Origin: Cohnella rhizosphaerae
GTDB taxonomy: Bacteria; Bacillota; Bacilli; Paenibacillales; Paenibacillaceae
Assembly (NCBI RefSeq): GCF_029525575.1
Contig: NZ_JAPDIA010000003.1
Location: 1,418,214-1,482,213, forward strand
DNA: 64,000 nt
Reading direction: 5' to 3'
The notes below the pieces were generated by a model. The model searched no databases and had not been told where the DNA came from. It saw nothing but the letters and a program-made list of their open reading frames with translations. The translations under genes were made by a program, and so were the position numbers. The number at the start of each line of letters is the position of its first letter. Position 1 is the first letter of the stretch. This document shows positions 38,901-47,924 of this stretch, piece after piece.

Positions 38901-39790
38901 ATCCGCGGGCGCGAGTGCCGATCTGGGCGACGAGGATGCCGTCGACTTCATCAAGCAGCGGCTGCTCGAGGTGATGACGGACAATCATATCGATACGTAC
39001 AGGAGCGACTTCGAGCCGATCGTCCGCTCCAGCGACAAGCTCAACCGGCATCAGTATGCGTCGGACGTGCAATACTGGGCGGCCAAGGGCTTTTACGAGG
39101 TGCTGGACTATATGTACGACAACTTGCCCGGCTTCCGCTACGAAAATAACAGCTCGGGCGGCAGCCTGAAGGATTATGCCACTTTATCGAGATCCAGCGT
39201 CGTCGTATACAACGATTCGGCGAATTATGAAGACATTCGGCAGACGTTCTATACGACCTCATACGCCATCCATCCGGCGCAGATGATTTCATACGTGAAT
39301 CCGGACGTGTTCTCCAGCATTGCGGGCGAAGACGACTATGGATGGAGAAGCGTCATTCTGAGCGCCATGCATATCGCTTCGCCGGGCGCCCTGGGCGGAC
39401 ACTTGCCGTACAACGAGGAGCTTTACGCCGAAAAGTATTACGGCATGTTCCGCGACCGGCTTCGCCCGCTCGTGCGCAATGCGGACCTGTACCATATTCT
39501 GCCGCGTCCGGACGGGATTCACTGGGACGGCGTGCAGTATTTCGATCCCGACGTCGACGATTCGGGGGGCGGTGGCCGGCGTCGCCTTCTTGTTCAAGCC
39601 GACGAATACGGACGGCTCGACCAAGACGATCGCCTTCAAAGGTCTCGATCCTGCGGCGACTTACGATGTCGTATTCGAAGACCGCGTGTCGCAAAATACG
39701 ACTAAAACCGGCGCGCAGCTGATGGCCGGACTCAGCGTTACCCTGTCGGAAACCCGCGGGTCCGAGATGATCTGGCTTGAAATCCCGTAA
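35933..39790 (+). CDS. Large secreted GH36-related glycosidase with four carbohydrate-binding-like repeats, three frameshifts
   Basis: Repaired length is about 1284 aa. A signal peptide (AILAIALLFQALSSAF) is followed by four ~140-residue repeats from about 38 to 610. Each runs from NGSFE through YSLKST-like and WIYK to GAIWFDDIR, the pattern of CBM4/9-like domains. The C-terminal half has WGVDALQWDYGWWPG, nucleophile Asp1025 in YRSDFEP, and ENNSSGGSLKD with Asp1094 in YNDSANY, a GH36/clan-D arrangement. Runs 37616-37621 (G6), 37956-37962 (A7) and 39564-39569 (G6) each carry one extra base. It likely trims an extracellular polymer for the importer. It starts 13 bp after the cytosolic enzyme. 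Confidence 0.82.
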
Positions 39791-39828
39791 CTGGGTGCCA
39801 AACAGGAATTGAGCGCCGAGGCAAAATG

Positions 39829-39882
39829 AAAAGATCGCCGATTCCGCCGGGCCTTTCGGGCCTGGCGGAGGGCGATCTTTTT
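39829..39882 (+). terminator. Terminator of the catabolic cluster
   Basis: AAAAGATCGCC and GGCGATCTTTTT form a long stem with an inner TCCGCC/GGCGGA stem and a terminal T run. The MalT-like gene converges from the other side 76 bp later. Confidence 0.9.
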
Positions 39883-39957
39883 CCGTAGCTGGAGCGGGTA
39901 GCGAGGACGGCAGGGTCGCGGGCGCTGGTGGGCAGCTTAACGTTCGGAAGGCCGCGC

Positions 39958-42637
39958 TCAATCCAGCAGCCGCAGCTCCCGCGCGCGGCTCAGCGCCTGC
40001 GTGCGCGACGAGACGCCTAGCTTGGCGTAGACACGGCTCAGGTACACCTTGACGGTACCCTCCGTCAATTGAAGCTTAGCGGCCGACTCGCGGTTCGTCG
40101 CGCCCCGATCGAGCTCCTGCAGCAGCGCCAGCTCCTTGTCCGTGAGCGGCTCGATGAGCCGCTCCCCGTCGAGGCCGTCCCCGGCGGCCGATACGCCCGC
40201 CGCTTCGAGCTCCGCCCCCAGCCTTGCGACGAGGCCGTCGACGTACGCCTTCGATACGCCGCCGCGGGCCTTGTCACTACCCGGCGCCTCGTTGCCGGCC
40301 AACGCACCGTCGCCGGCCAACGCCTCTTCGCCGTCGCCGCCGTCTTGCAGCCGCTTGGCGCGGTACGCCCGCAGCAGCGCAAGCATCGGCTTGCCTTCGC
40401 CGGCGAAGCTGCGCACATACCCGTTCGCCGCGCCTGCGGCGAGCGCCTCGTGCAGCCGGTCCAGGCCGGCTTCGCGCCTGCCGCGCTGCCATTCGAGCAA
40501 GGCGCACAGCACCGCCGCATCCACCATCGTGATGAGGCTGCGTTCGCGTGCGCCCAGCGCGGCAAGGCCTTCCAGCAGCTTCAGCGCTTCCTTTTCCTTG
40601 CGCCTGGCGCCGAGCAGTCTGGCGAGCGTCATATATTCCGTTTCCCGATACAACGCCGGCGCGTCGGCGGGCGAGACGCCGGTCCGCTTCAGCAGCCGCT
40701 CCGCGCCGGCAAGGTCGCCGTCGGCCAGCGCGAAGCGAGCTTCGTAAGCGGCAAGCGGCAGCTCCCATCGCGGCTCTCCCCATTCGCGGGCCGTATCCGC
40801 CGTCGCTTGCAGCAGCGCCCGCGCTTCTTCGCCGCGTCCGCGAGCCAGAAGGCATCGCGCCATCGTGATCCGGCAGGGGACGTACAGACCCGCGCACCGT
40901 TTCAGATGAGCGACCTTCTCGACCTCTTTCAGCAGCGAATCCGCCTCGGACAGCCTGTCCCACTCGAAGTAGCCTTCGGCGACGGATTGAATCACGTATT
41001 GCGAGAACAGCGATTGCTTCCATCCATGAGCGTTCATGATGTCCACCATGCGCAGTGCGATGATGTCCGTATTCGGCGGGATCGCCCCGTTTAATCCGAA
41101 CAGCGTGCGTCTGACCAGCGGCTCGCTGCGATTGTAGTTCAAGTTGTAAAACAGCGGGCTCTCCGGCAGCATGTCCGGAATGCGGTCGGCGAACTTCAAC
41201 CATTGGTCGTAGTCGCCGGTAGAGAAGGCGTAGTTGACTTTGACGAAAAACAGGCCGCTCTGCAATTGTCCGCGCCGTTCGTCGTCGGGCAGCGTTTGAA
41301 TGTCTCGCTCGAGCGAGACGAGCGCGGCTTCAGCAGCAGGGTATTGCCCGGTGACGACAAGCGCGAACGCGCGAAGCAGATGCAGCTCGGCTGGCAGCGA
41401 CGAAGGCGAGATGGCGCCCATCCAGCGCAGCAGCGTCGAAAATTCGCCGCGTCCAAGCACGCCGTAAAGATGACGCTGCAGCAGGTCCGCTGCCAATTCG
41501 TCGTTGCCCCCCTTGGATGACCTGCTCCATCGCTTCGTCGTGCAGGCCGAGCTCGCTGAATCGCAGCGCCGCGACGCGGGAGAGCCGCCGCGCGCGCGCA
41601 GGATCTTCGCCAAGCAGCAGTTCCTTCAGCATGTCGCGGAAAATATGGTGATACCTGAACCAAACGCCGCCGTCGTCCAGCGGCACGAGAAACAGGTTGC
41701 GGCTGCGCAGCTCGCCCAGCATGCGGACCCCGTCGTCGCGGCCGGTCAACGCGTCGCATATGCTTGCATCGAACCGCTCGGCCACGGACGTGTCGAGCAA
41801 AAAGCGTCGCAATTCGCCGGGCAGCCGATTCAACACCTCTTCCGTCAAATACGCCATAATGTTGTCATGGCCGCCAGCCGCTTGTCCGGCGGGCCGGTCC
41901 AGCGTCCGCAGGTCGTTGCTCTCGAGCGAAACGGACAGGAGCTGGACGATCGCCGCCCAGCCCTCTGTCCAGGCCATGATCCGGTCGAGCTGCTCCGCCG
42001 TCAGGCTGAGCTTGGCCGTGTGCTCGCAAAAACGGCGCGTCTCTTCGGCCGTAAAGGTCAGTTCGCCGCCGGCGATCTCGGTGCTCTGGCCGCGCGCCCG
42101 CCACTTCGCGGCTTTGACCGGGGGCTGCGTGCGGCTCGCCAGGATCAAGTGAGCGCCCTCGGGCAGATGATCGATAAAATAGGCGAGGCTGTCGTGAATT
42201 CGCGCTTCGTGAACGGCGTGATAGTCGTCCAGCGCGATCGCGAGACGCTGCCCGGCGCGCGCGGAAAAGTCGTCTATTTCAAGAAGGAGCATGTCCATCA
42301 TCGTCTCGCGCGAGACGTTCGGATACGCATCGAGAAGCGGAAGCGCCCGCTGCGGAAGCTCGGCGATGACGGCGCCGATCGATCGGATCAAATAACGCCA
42401 GAACTTGGCCGGATCGTTATCCGTGTCGTCCAGCGACAGCCATGCCGCGGGGCACGCCCGTTCCGTCAGAAACTGGGCCAGCAGCGTCGTCTTGCCGAAG
42501 CCGGCCGGCGCGACGAGCAGCGTCAGCCTGCCGCGGACGGCAAGTTCCATGCGGTCGAGCAGTCTCGTCCGGACGACGCCGTCGCGGCGAACGGGAGGGA
42601 TGCGTATTTTTGTTCGCAGAATGATATCGGAAGGCAC
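39958..42637 (-). CDS. MalT-type LuxR-family transcriptional regulator (LAL), frameshifted
   Basis: Repaired length is about 892 aa. Walker A is LVAPAGFGKTTLLAQF near residue 45, and Walker B-like AIALDDYHAV is near 135. A long TPR-like helical region follows. The C-terminal LuxR helix-turn-helix (PLTDKELALLQELDRGATNRE, then GTVKVYLSRVYAKLGVSSRTQAL) ends the protein. Six C on the plus strand at 41507-41512 should be five. Such ATP-dependent activators respond to a small ligand. It converges with the glycosidase cluster and is divergent from the SLH gene, which is its nearest possible target. Confidence 0.9.
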
Positions 42638-42819
42638 TTTGGCTACCTCGATTCGACAGGATTGGTGTCAATCTTATACTGTCTAGAAAGTATTCGGCGC
42701 GCGGGGGGGACATATCCTTTTGCCGGATGCTGTCGAAAGTTAACGAAAGTAAATCGATTCTCTCCGGCTTCACTGGTAGGATAGGCACCAGAAGAATGCG
42801 CGAAGAGAGGATGATCGAG

Positions 42820-45141
42820 GTGGCATGGGGAAAAGGAGTCAGGCTGTCGGCGTGCGCGCTGGCGCTGTCCATGCTTGGTACGGGTTGGGGAAGCGCGGCT
42901 TCTTCGGCTGCCGGGCTTCAGGGGCATTGGGCCCAGGACACGCTGGACGCATGGGTGAATAAAGGCTGGCTGGCCGGCGCCGGGAGCGGCGGTCAGCAGC
43001 CGGACCAGCCGGTCACGCGCGCGGAATTCGCGACGCTCGCCGTCCGCGCCTTCGGGCTGCAGGCGGACGGTGCGGGTACGGGGACGGGTACGGGGAAGTA
43101 TAGCGACGTTCGCGCGGGGAGTTGGTATGCGGGGGCGATCTACGCGGCAGCGGGCGCAGGGATCCTGTCGGGTTACGGGGACGGCACGATTCGCCCGTCC
43201 CGCAGCGTCACGCGGGAAGAAGCGGCGGTCGTGCTCGCGAAGCTGGACGGGGTGGCGGAAACGGGAGCGGCTGAACCCGCGTTTTCCGATGCGTCGGAAC
43301 TTCGGTCGTGGAGCAAGGCGTCCGTCGCTTCGGCCGTCTACGCGAAGCTGCTCGGCGGCTATCCCGACGGCACGTTCCGGCCGGCCAGGGCGATGACCCG
43401 CGCCGAAGCGGTCGTGGCGCTGGACAAAGCCTGGGCGCTGCGCGAGCGGACGCGCACGACCGTATACGACAAAGCCGGCGTCTACGGACCTGCCGAGGGC
43501 ACGCAGGAGATCGCCGGCAGCGTGTCGATCGCGGCGCCGGGCGTGACGCTGCGCAACACGGTCGTCCGCGGCGATCTGACGATCGGGGCCGAGGTCGGCG
43601 AGGGCGACGCGCTGCTTGAGGGCGTCACCGTCGACGGGAAGCTGAACGTCGCCGGAGGCGGCGAGCACAGCGTACATCTGACGGACGCCAAGCTGGGACA
43701 AGTCGTCGTCAACAAGCTGGCCGGCAAGCTGCGGCTCGTGCTGGGAGGCGCGACGTTCATTTCGCAGCTTGATTTCCGTACGCAAGGTTTGCTGGTCGTG
43801 CCCCCGGGCTCGTCCGTAGGCAGCCTGAACGCGTTTGCGATCATCTTCGTTACGGGCTCGGGCAACATCGGCAATGCCCGCCTGTTCGTATCCGGCTCGT
43901 CGTTCGAACATCCGCCGGGCAGCGTGGAGAGGGAAGCGGGCGTATTGCTCCAAGGCGAGACCGGGGCGACCGGAGGAAGTGCGTCGTCCGGCGGACCTGC
44001 GCCTACGGCGACGCCGTCGCCGAGCGCCGAGCCAAGCCCGTCGCCGTCGCCAAGCGAGAGCCCGAGCCCGTCGCCGTCGCCGAGCGCCGAGCCAAGCCCG
44101 TCGCCGTCGCCGAGCGCCGAGTCGAGCCCGTCGCCGTTGCCGAGCGCGGAGCCAAGCCCGTCGCCGTCGCCGAGCGCCGAGCCAAGCCCGTCGCCAACGC
44201 CCGGCCCGGTCATCGACGGCATAGCGGAAGGTCAAACGTATCCGGCAACCGTGACGCCCAGGCTCGGCGAGGGCAGCGATATCGCATCCGTCACGTTGAC
44301 CAAGGACGGCGAACTCGTCGCGGACTATGAGCTCGGCGGCGAGCTATCCGAGACGGGAACCTACGTTTTGACTGCAACCAATGCAGTCGGCGGAGAGACG
44401 GTCATTCATTTCAAGCTCTCGGCAGACGTGAAGCTGGAGATGACGGATTATAATTACGAGGAAGAATACCTTACCGTTAACGTAACCGCGACAAACGTAG
44501 GGTTGAACTTAATCAACGCCGTAAATGGCGTTGAGCTGACCTTGCCGGGATACGATGGGGATGAAATGTACGTCGACTACGAGCACGAAATGGGACGCGA
44601 CAACTTTACGATGAGACGGATCGAGGGCACCGACCGTTTTGTGGGGAATTTTCCCGAGGATCCTTATTCGCTACCCTCAGGCATGGGTCTCCACATTGTA
44701 TATTCGGTCTGGATCGGCAAATCCACGGTTGACCGAGATCTATCGTTCAAAGCGTGGGTCGGCCACGTATCCGCGCCAACCGAGGCGGACGCGCTCTTCA
44801 AGCTGGCGCCGACGAATATGCATGTGCCGTACGACTTCATTAAGACAATCGACGACCTCTCGGTCGACCTGCTCGGCGAAAATACCGGCTCGCAGGTTCG
44901 CCTTTCCTTTACGGAGCCGCTGGGCAATGATGGCTTGTTGCTGCTGGTCACGACGGGAAACAGTGTCACGGTGTGGGAGGCCAAAGACCTCGTTTGGTCT
45001 GCGGACAGCGTCCTAGTTTCCAATCTGGCCGAAGGCGTGGAATACCAGTTCGAATTAATCGTGAGCGCGGGTTATTACCGGGGACGGTCCAACGCCGTCG
45101 CGTATACGCCGCTGTCGGCGCTGCCACCGCCTTCCGAATAG
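42820..45141 (+). CDS. S-layer-homology (SLH) domain surface protein with Pro-Ser repeat linker
   Basis: About 773 aa from a GTG at 42820 with GAGAGG upstream; ATG 42811 or further upstream ATGs are alternatives. A signal peptide is followed by three SLH domains (WAQDTLDAWVNKGWL, YSDVRAGSWYAGAIYAAAGA, YGDGTIRPSRSVTREEAAVV, YPDGTFRPARAMTRAEAVV) that bind wall polymer. A beta-helical stretch (SIAAPGVTLRNTVVRGDLTI) precedes a ~65-residue Ser/Pro/Ala/Glu linker from six 30-bp repeats. The last ~300 residues look like Ig/fibronectin-type beta domains. No enzyme motif was seen. It is intact and divergent from the MalT-like gene. Confidence 0.85.
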   Translation: MAWGKGVRLSACALALSMLGTGWGSAASSAAGLQGHWAQDTLDAWVNKGWLAGAGSGGQQPDQPVTRAEFATLAVRAFGLQADGAGTGTGTGKYSDVRAGSWYAGAIYAAAGAGILSGYGDGTIRPSRSVTREEAAVVLAKLDGVAETGAAEPAFSDASELRSWSKASVASAVYAKLLGGYPDGTFRPARAMTRAEAVVALDKAWALRERTRTTVYDKAGVYGPAEGTQEIAGSVSIAAPGVTLRNTVVRGDLTIGAEVGEGDALLEGVTVDGKLNVAGGGEHSVHLTDAKLGQVVVNKLAGKLRLVLGGATFISQLDFRTQGLLVVPPGSSVGSLNAFAIIFVTGSGNIGNARLFVSGSSFEHPPGSVEREAGVLLQGETGATGGSASSGGPAPTATPSPSAEPSPSPSPSESPSPSPSPSAEPSPSPSPSAESSPSPLPSAEPSPSPSPSAEPSPSPTPGPVIDGIAEGQTYPATVTPRLGEGSDIASVTLTKDGELVADYELGGELSETGTYVLTATNAVGGETVIHFKLSADVKLEMTDYNYEEEYLTVNVTATNVGLNLINAVNGVELTLPGYDGDEMYVDYEHEMGRDNFTMRRIEGTDRFVGNFPEDPYSLPSGMGLHIVYSVWIGKSTVDRDLSFKAWVGHVSAPTEADALFKLAPTNMHVPYDFIKTIDDLSVDLLGENTGSQVRLSFTEPLGNDGLLLLVTTGNSVTVWEAKDLVWSADSVLVSNLAEGVEYQFELIVSAGYYRGRSNAVAYTPLSALPPPSE
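44011..44200 (+). repeat. 30-bp in-frame tandem repeat encoding the Pro-Ser linker
   Basis: Six units of exactly 30 bp start at 44031, 44061, 44091, 44121, 44151 and 44181, with a partial unit before. Each encodes about PSPSPSPSAE. Copy number is likely to vary between strains. Confidence 0.9.
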
Positions 45142-45157
45142 CTTGCAGTAACGTGTA

Positions 45158-45211
45158 AAATCCGGCTGCCGGGTTGCCGACAGGGGCAATCGCGACAGCC
45201 GGATTTTTTTT
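45158..45211 (+). terminator. Terminator of the SLH gene
   Basis: AAAATCCGGCTG pairs with CAGCCGGATTTT and ends in eight T. Confidence 0.9.
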
Positions 45212-45236
45212 GACATATCAAAAGGTAAAACATTCG

Positions 45237-45265
45237 GGGTGAAGCTTAGACTTCACCCTTTTCTT
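45237..45265 (+). terminator. Second terminator-like hairpin
   Basis: GGGTGAAG and CTTCACCC form a perfect 8-bp stem with a 6-base loop, followed by TTTTCTT. It lies between the SLH terminator and repeat array A. Confidence 0.7.
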
Positions 45266-45275
45266 AATTACAAGG

Positions 45276-45930
45276 GACGACCGAGACGCAGCGACGCCCG
45301 GAGCGAGCGGATTTGTTCCTACATGGGACTGCCGTGAAGCAGCGACGCCCGGAGCGAGCGGATTTGTTCCTACATGGGACTGCCGTGAAGCAGCGACGCC
45401 CGGAGCGAGTGGATTTGTTCCTACATGGGACTACCGTGAAGCAGTGACGCTTGGCCCGAGCGGATTTGTTCCTACATGGGACTGCCGAGACGCAGCGACG
45501 CCCGGAGCGAGCGGATTTGTTCCTACATGGGACTGCCGTGAAGCAGCGACACCCGGAGCGAGCGGATTTGTTCCTACATGGGTCTGCCGTGAAGCAGCGA
45601 CGCCCGTCCCGAGCGGATTTGTTCCTACATGGGACGACCGAGACGCAGCGACGCCCGGAGCGAGTGGATTTGTTCCTACATGGGACTGCCGTGAAGCAGC
45701 GACGCCCGGAGCGAGCGGATTTGTTCCTACATGGGACTGCCGTGAAGCAGCGACGCCCGGAGCGAGCGGATTTGTTCCTACATGGGACTGCCGTGAAGCA
45801 GCGACACCCGGAGCGAGCGGATTTGTTCCTACATGGGACTGCCGTGAAGCAGCGACGCCCGGAGCGAGCGGATTTGTTCCTACATGGGACTACCGTGAAG
45901 CAGCGAAGCTTGGCCCGAGCGGATTTGTTC
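45276..45930. repeat. Repeat array A: 13 tandem copies with exact 51-bp period
   Basis: The core ATTTGTTCCTACATGGGAC starts at 45311, 45362, 45413, 45464, 45515, 45566, 45617, 45668, 45719, 45770, 45821 and 45872; a truncated 13th copy is at 45923. The spacing never deviates from 51 bp. The core contains the inverted repeat TCCTA-CA-TGGGA. The ~32-bp linkers are also conserved, with a few shared variants (GACCGAGACG before copies 1 and 8; TTGGCCC before 4 and 13). Because 51 is divisible by three, long stop-free frames appear in it, but nothing suggests a gene. It fills the gap between the SLH gene and the transporter promoter. Confidence 0.97.
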
Positions 45931-45974
45931 GCGGCGGAGGCGTTGACATTTCCGCTGTCGCGACACAGCCGCTA

Positions 45975-45983
45975 TGCTATAAT
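45975..45983 (+). promoter_or_regulatory. Extended -10 promoter of the queuosine-precursor transporter
   Basis: TGCTATAAT is a perfect extended -10. The TTGACA at 45943 is 29 bp away, too far for a standard pair. Transcription would start near 45990, just before a GCTCCG-GGACA-CGGAGC hairpin and the riboswitch candidate. Confidence 0.7.
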
Positions 45984-46010
45984 GGTAGGCATTGCTCCGG
46001 GACACGGAGC

Positions 46011-46048
46011 CGCGGTTCGAGACCTCCCGCGTCATCAAAACTAGGAGG
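46011..46048 (+). ncRNA. Candidate preQ1-I riboswitch
   Basis: CGCGG (46011-46015) pairs with CCGCG (46027-46031). The loop begins UUC, as in the GGUUC of preQ1-I aptamers. The tail AAAACUAGGAGG (46037-46048) carries the AAAACUA pseudoknot strand overlapping the ribosome site of the next gene. Element order and spacing fit the ~34-nt class I aptamer, and the gene is a queuosine-precursor transporter. The loop sequence differs from the B. subtilis example, so other preQ1 classes or chance are possible. Confidence 0.55.
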
Positions 46049-46057
46049 AAGTCCAAT

Positions 46058-46741
46058 ATGTTCAACCTGCTCTGGGGCGCGGGATTCGTCGCGGTCAACT
46101 TCGCGCTGTTCCTCGTCTGCTACCGCCTGTTCGGCAAGAACGGGCTGTACACCTGGATCGGCGCGGCGACGCTGCTGGCCAACATTCAGGTCGTCAAGAC
46201 GATCGAGATCTACGGCATCGTCATGACGCTCGGCAATACCATTTACGCAACCATTTACCTGACCACCGACCTGCTGAACGAGAAGTACGGGGAAAAGGAA
46301 GCGCGGAAGGCGGTCTGGTTCGGCTTTTTCACGATGCTCATGTCCCTTATCATCATGCAGATGGTGCTTCATTTCAAACCGGGCGCCGACGACTTCAGCC
46401 AGGAATCGCTGGAAATCATCTTCGGCATGACGCCGCGGATCGTAATCGGCAGCCTGTGCGCTTACTTCGTGAGCCAGTTCCTGGACGTTCGCATTTTCAG
46501 CCGTCTGAAGGTCGCGTATCCGAGCCGCTCCCAGCTTTGGATCCGCAACAATGGCAGCACCGGGCTCAGCCAGCTCGTCGATACGCTCATTTTCAGCTCG
46601 ATCGCCTTTATCGGCCTGTATCCCTGGGACGTCTGGTGGGAGATCGCCATCACGACCTACGTGCTGAAGTTCGTCATTTCCGCCGCGTCGACGCCGGTCA
46701 TCTATTTGGCGCGGAGCTTCAAGTTCGCGGATGAACGATAA
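46058..46741 (+). CDS. Queuosine-precursor transporter (YhhQ/QPTR family)
   Basis: An intact 227-aa membrane protein with about six helices. NTIYATIYLTTDLLNEKYGEKEAR is the strongly conserved QPTR segment, and RNNGSTGLSQLVDTLIFSSIAF is the second family motif. It imports queuine or preQ1/preQ0 for tRNA modification. AGGAGG lies 10 bases before the ATG and is overlapped by the candidate preQ1 riboswitch, which would repress it when precursor is plentiful. Single-gene unit between array A and a terminator. Confidence 0.92.
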   Translation: MFNLLWGAGFVAVNFALFLVCYRLFGKNGLYTWIGAATLLANIQVVKTIEIYGIVMTLGNTIYATIYLTTDLLNEKYGEKEARKAVWFGFFTMLMSLIIMQMVLHFKPGADDFSQESLEIIFGMTPRIVIGSLCAYFVSQFLDVRIFSRLKVAYPSRSQLWIRNNGSTGLSQLVDTLIFSSIAFIGLYPWDVWWEIAITTYVLKFVISAASTPVIYLARSFKFADER

Positions 46742-46751
46742 ATTTATAAAA

Positions 46752-46796
46752 AAAAGAAAGCCGAGCGCGGCCGATTCGCGCCCGGCTTTCTTTTAT
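46752..46796. terminator. Terminator after the transporter gene
   Basis: AAGAAAGCCG pairs with CGGCTTTCTT around a GCGCG/CGCGC stem, with A and T runs on opposite sides. It probably also serves the convergent oxidoreductase gene. Confidence 0.9.
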
Positions 46797-46823
46797 TGGC
46801 ACCCTTCGCCGTCACGGCCTTCG

Positions 46824-47819
46824 TCACAGCTTCACGATCACGCGGCCGCGCATCTCGCCGCGCAGGATGGCGCGGAGCGCTTCCGGCAGCTCCTCGAGCG
46901 TCGCTTCGCTCGCGATCTCGTCCAGCAGCCCGGCGGGCTTCATGTCGCCGGCCATCCGCGCCCAGACGCGCTGACGCTCCGGCATCGGGCATAGCACCGA
47001 GTCGATGCCGAGCAGCCTCACGCCGCGCAGGATGAACGGATAGACGTTCGGGGCGAAATCCGCGCCGCCCGTAAATCCGCTCAGCGCGACGCCGCCGCCG
47101 TAGCGGACGGTGCCGAGCACGTCCCGCAGCGCGGGGCCGCCGACCGGGTCGACGACCCCGGCCCAGCGCTCGCGCGCAATCGCCTTGCCTTCGGGCATGC
47201 GCAGCGCCTCCGGCGGCAGGAGCTCGCTCGCGCCGAGCCCGCGCAGGAAGGCCTGCGCCTCGGCATCGGCCTTGCGCGAGCTGGCCGCCACCTCGTAACC
47301 GAGGCCCGCGAGCATCGAGACCGCGACGCTGCCGACGCCGCCGGTCGCGCCCGTCACCAGCACGGGCCCTTGTCCGGGCGCGAGGCCGGCCTCCTCCAGG
47401 CGAAGGACCGACAGCGCGGCCGTGAAGCCGGCCGTGCCGAACGCCATCGCCTCACGCGCCGTCAGACCGGCGGGCAGCGGGACGACCCAGTCGGCCGGCA
47501 CCTGTGCAAGCTCGGCATAGCCGCCGTCCGCGGATACGCCGAGACCGTAGCCGGTGACGAGCACCGAGTCGCCTTCGCGGAACCGCGCGTCCTTCGAGGC
47601 TGCGATCGTGCCGGCGAGGTCGATGCCGGGCACATGCGGATAGCGCTTCACGACGTTGCCGCGCGGACTGACCGCGAGCGCGTCCTTATAGTTCACGCTG
47701 GAGTACGAGACCCGGATGCGCACATCGCCGTCCTGCAAAGGCGGCGCTTCGAGCCGTTCGACCGAGGCGAGCACCTCTTCGCCACTTAATCTTGCTACCA
47801 AAGCCCGATATTGTTCCAT
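46824..47819 (-). CDS. YhdH/YhfP-family quinone oxidoreductase (acrylyl-CoA reductase type)
   Basis: An intact 331-aa MDR-superfamily protein without structural zinc Cys cluster. VNYKDALAV, VPGIDLAGTI, VTGYGLGVSADGGYAE and the cofactor motif VTGATGGVGSVAVSML are signatures of the YhdH/AcuI group, which reduce activated double bonds with NADPH. The C-terminal GIDSVLCPMPERQRVW is also typical. Its own promoter lies upstream, 105 bp after the ResA-like gene. Confidence 0.9.
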   Translation of the reverse strand: MEQYRALVARLSGEEVLASVERLEAPPLQDGDVRIRVSYSSVNYKDALAVSPRGNVVKRYPHVPGIDLAGTIAASKDARFREGDSVLVTGYGLGVSADGGYAELAQVPADWVVPLPAGLTAREAMAFGTAGFTAALSVLRLEEAGLAPGQGPVLVTGATGGVGSVAVSMLAGLGYEVAASSRKADAEAQAFLRGLGASELLPPEALRMPEGKAIARERWAGVVDPVGGPALRDVLGTVRYGGGVALSGFTGGADFAPNVYPFILRGVRLLGIDSVLCPMPERQRVWARMAGDMKPAGLLDEIASEATLEELPEALRAILRGEMRGRVIVKL

Positions 47820-47852
47820 GTCGCATGCCCTCCCCGGCGGTCATTATCCTTC

Positions 47853-47881
47853 ATTATTAATCGCTTTGGGACAGGTTGCAA
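47853..47881 (-). promoter_or_regulatory. Promoter of the oxidoreductase gene
   Basis: On the minus strand TTGCAA (47876-47881), a 17-bp spacer and AATAAT (47853-47858) lie 34 bp before the ATG. Confidence 0.55.
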
Positions 47882-47924
47882 GAACATAGCGGCGTATGCG
47901 AGAGGCGATCGGAGGGATTAACCG

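Noticed and set aside
42643..44235. Long minus-strand ORF opposite the SLH gene, rich in Arg
   Set aside because: It is a shadow of the GC-rich SLH coding frame and the Pro-Ser repeats, with low-complexity composition and no ribosome site.
45276..45930. CRISPR array
   Set aside because: The linkers between cores are conserved, not unique spacers, the core is short, and no cas genes are in the window.
45943..45983. TTGACA at 45943 paired with TATAAT at 45978 as a standard promoter
   Set aside because: The 29-bp spacing is far outside the usual range; the extended -10 alone is the better explanation.
45444..46226. Two long open frames across repeat array A that would encode 17-residue repeats
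   Set aside because: The 51-bp period is a multiple of three, so stop-free frames arise automatically. There is no ribosome site, one frame runs into the real transporter gene, and the array is better explained as non-coding repeats.
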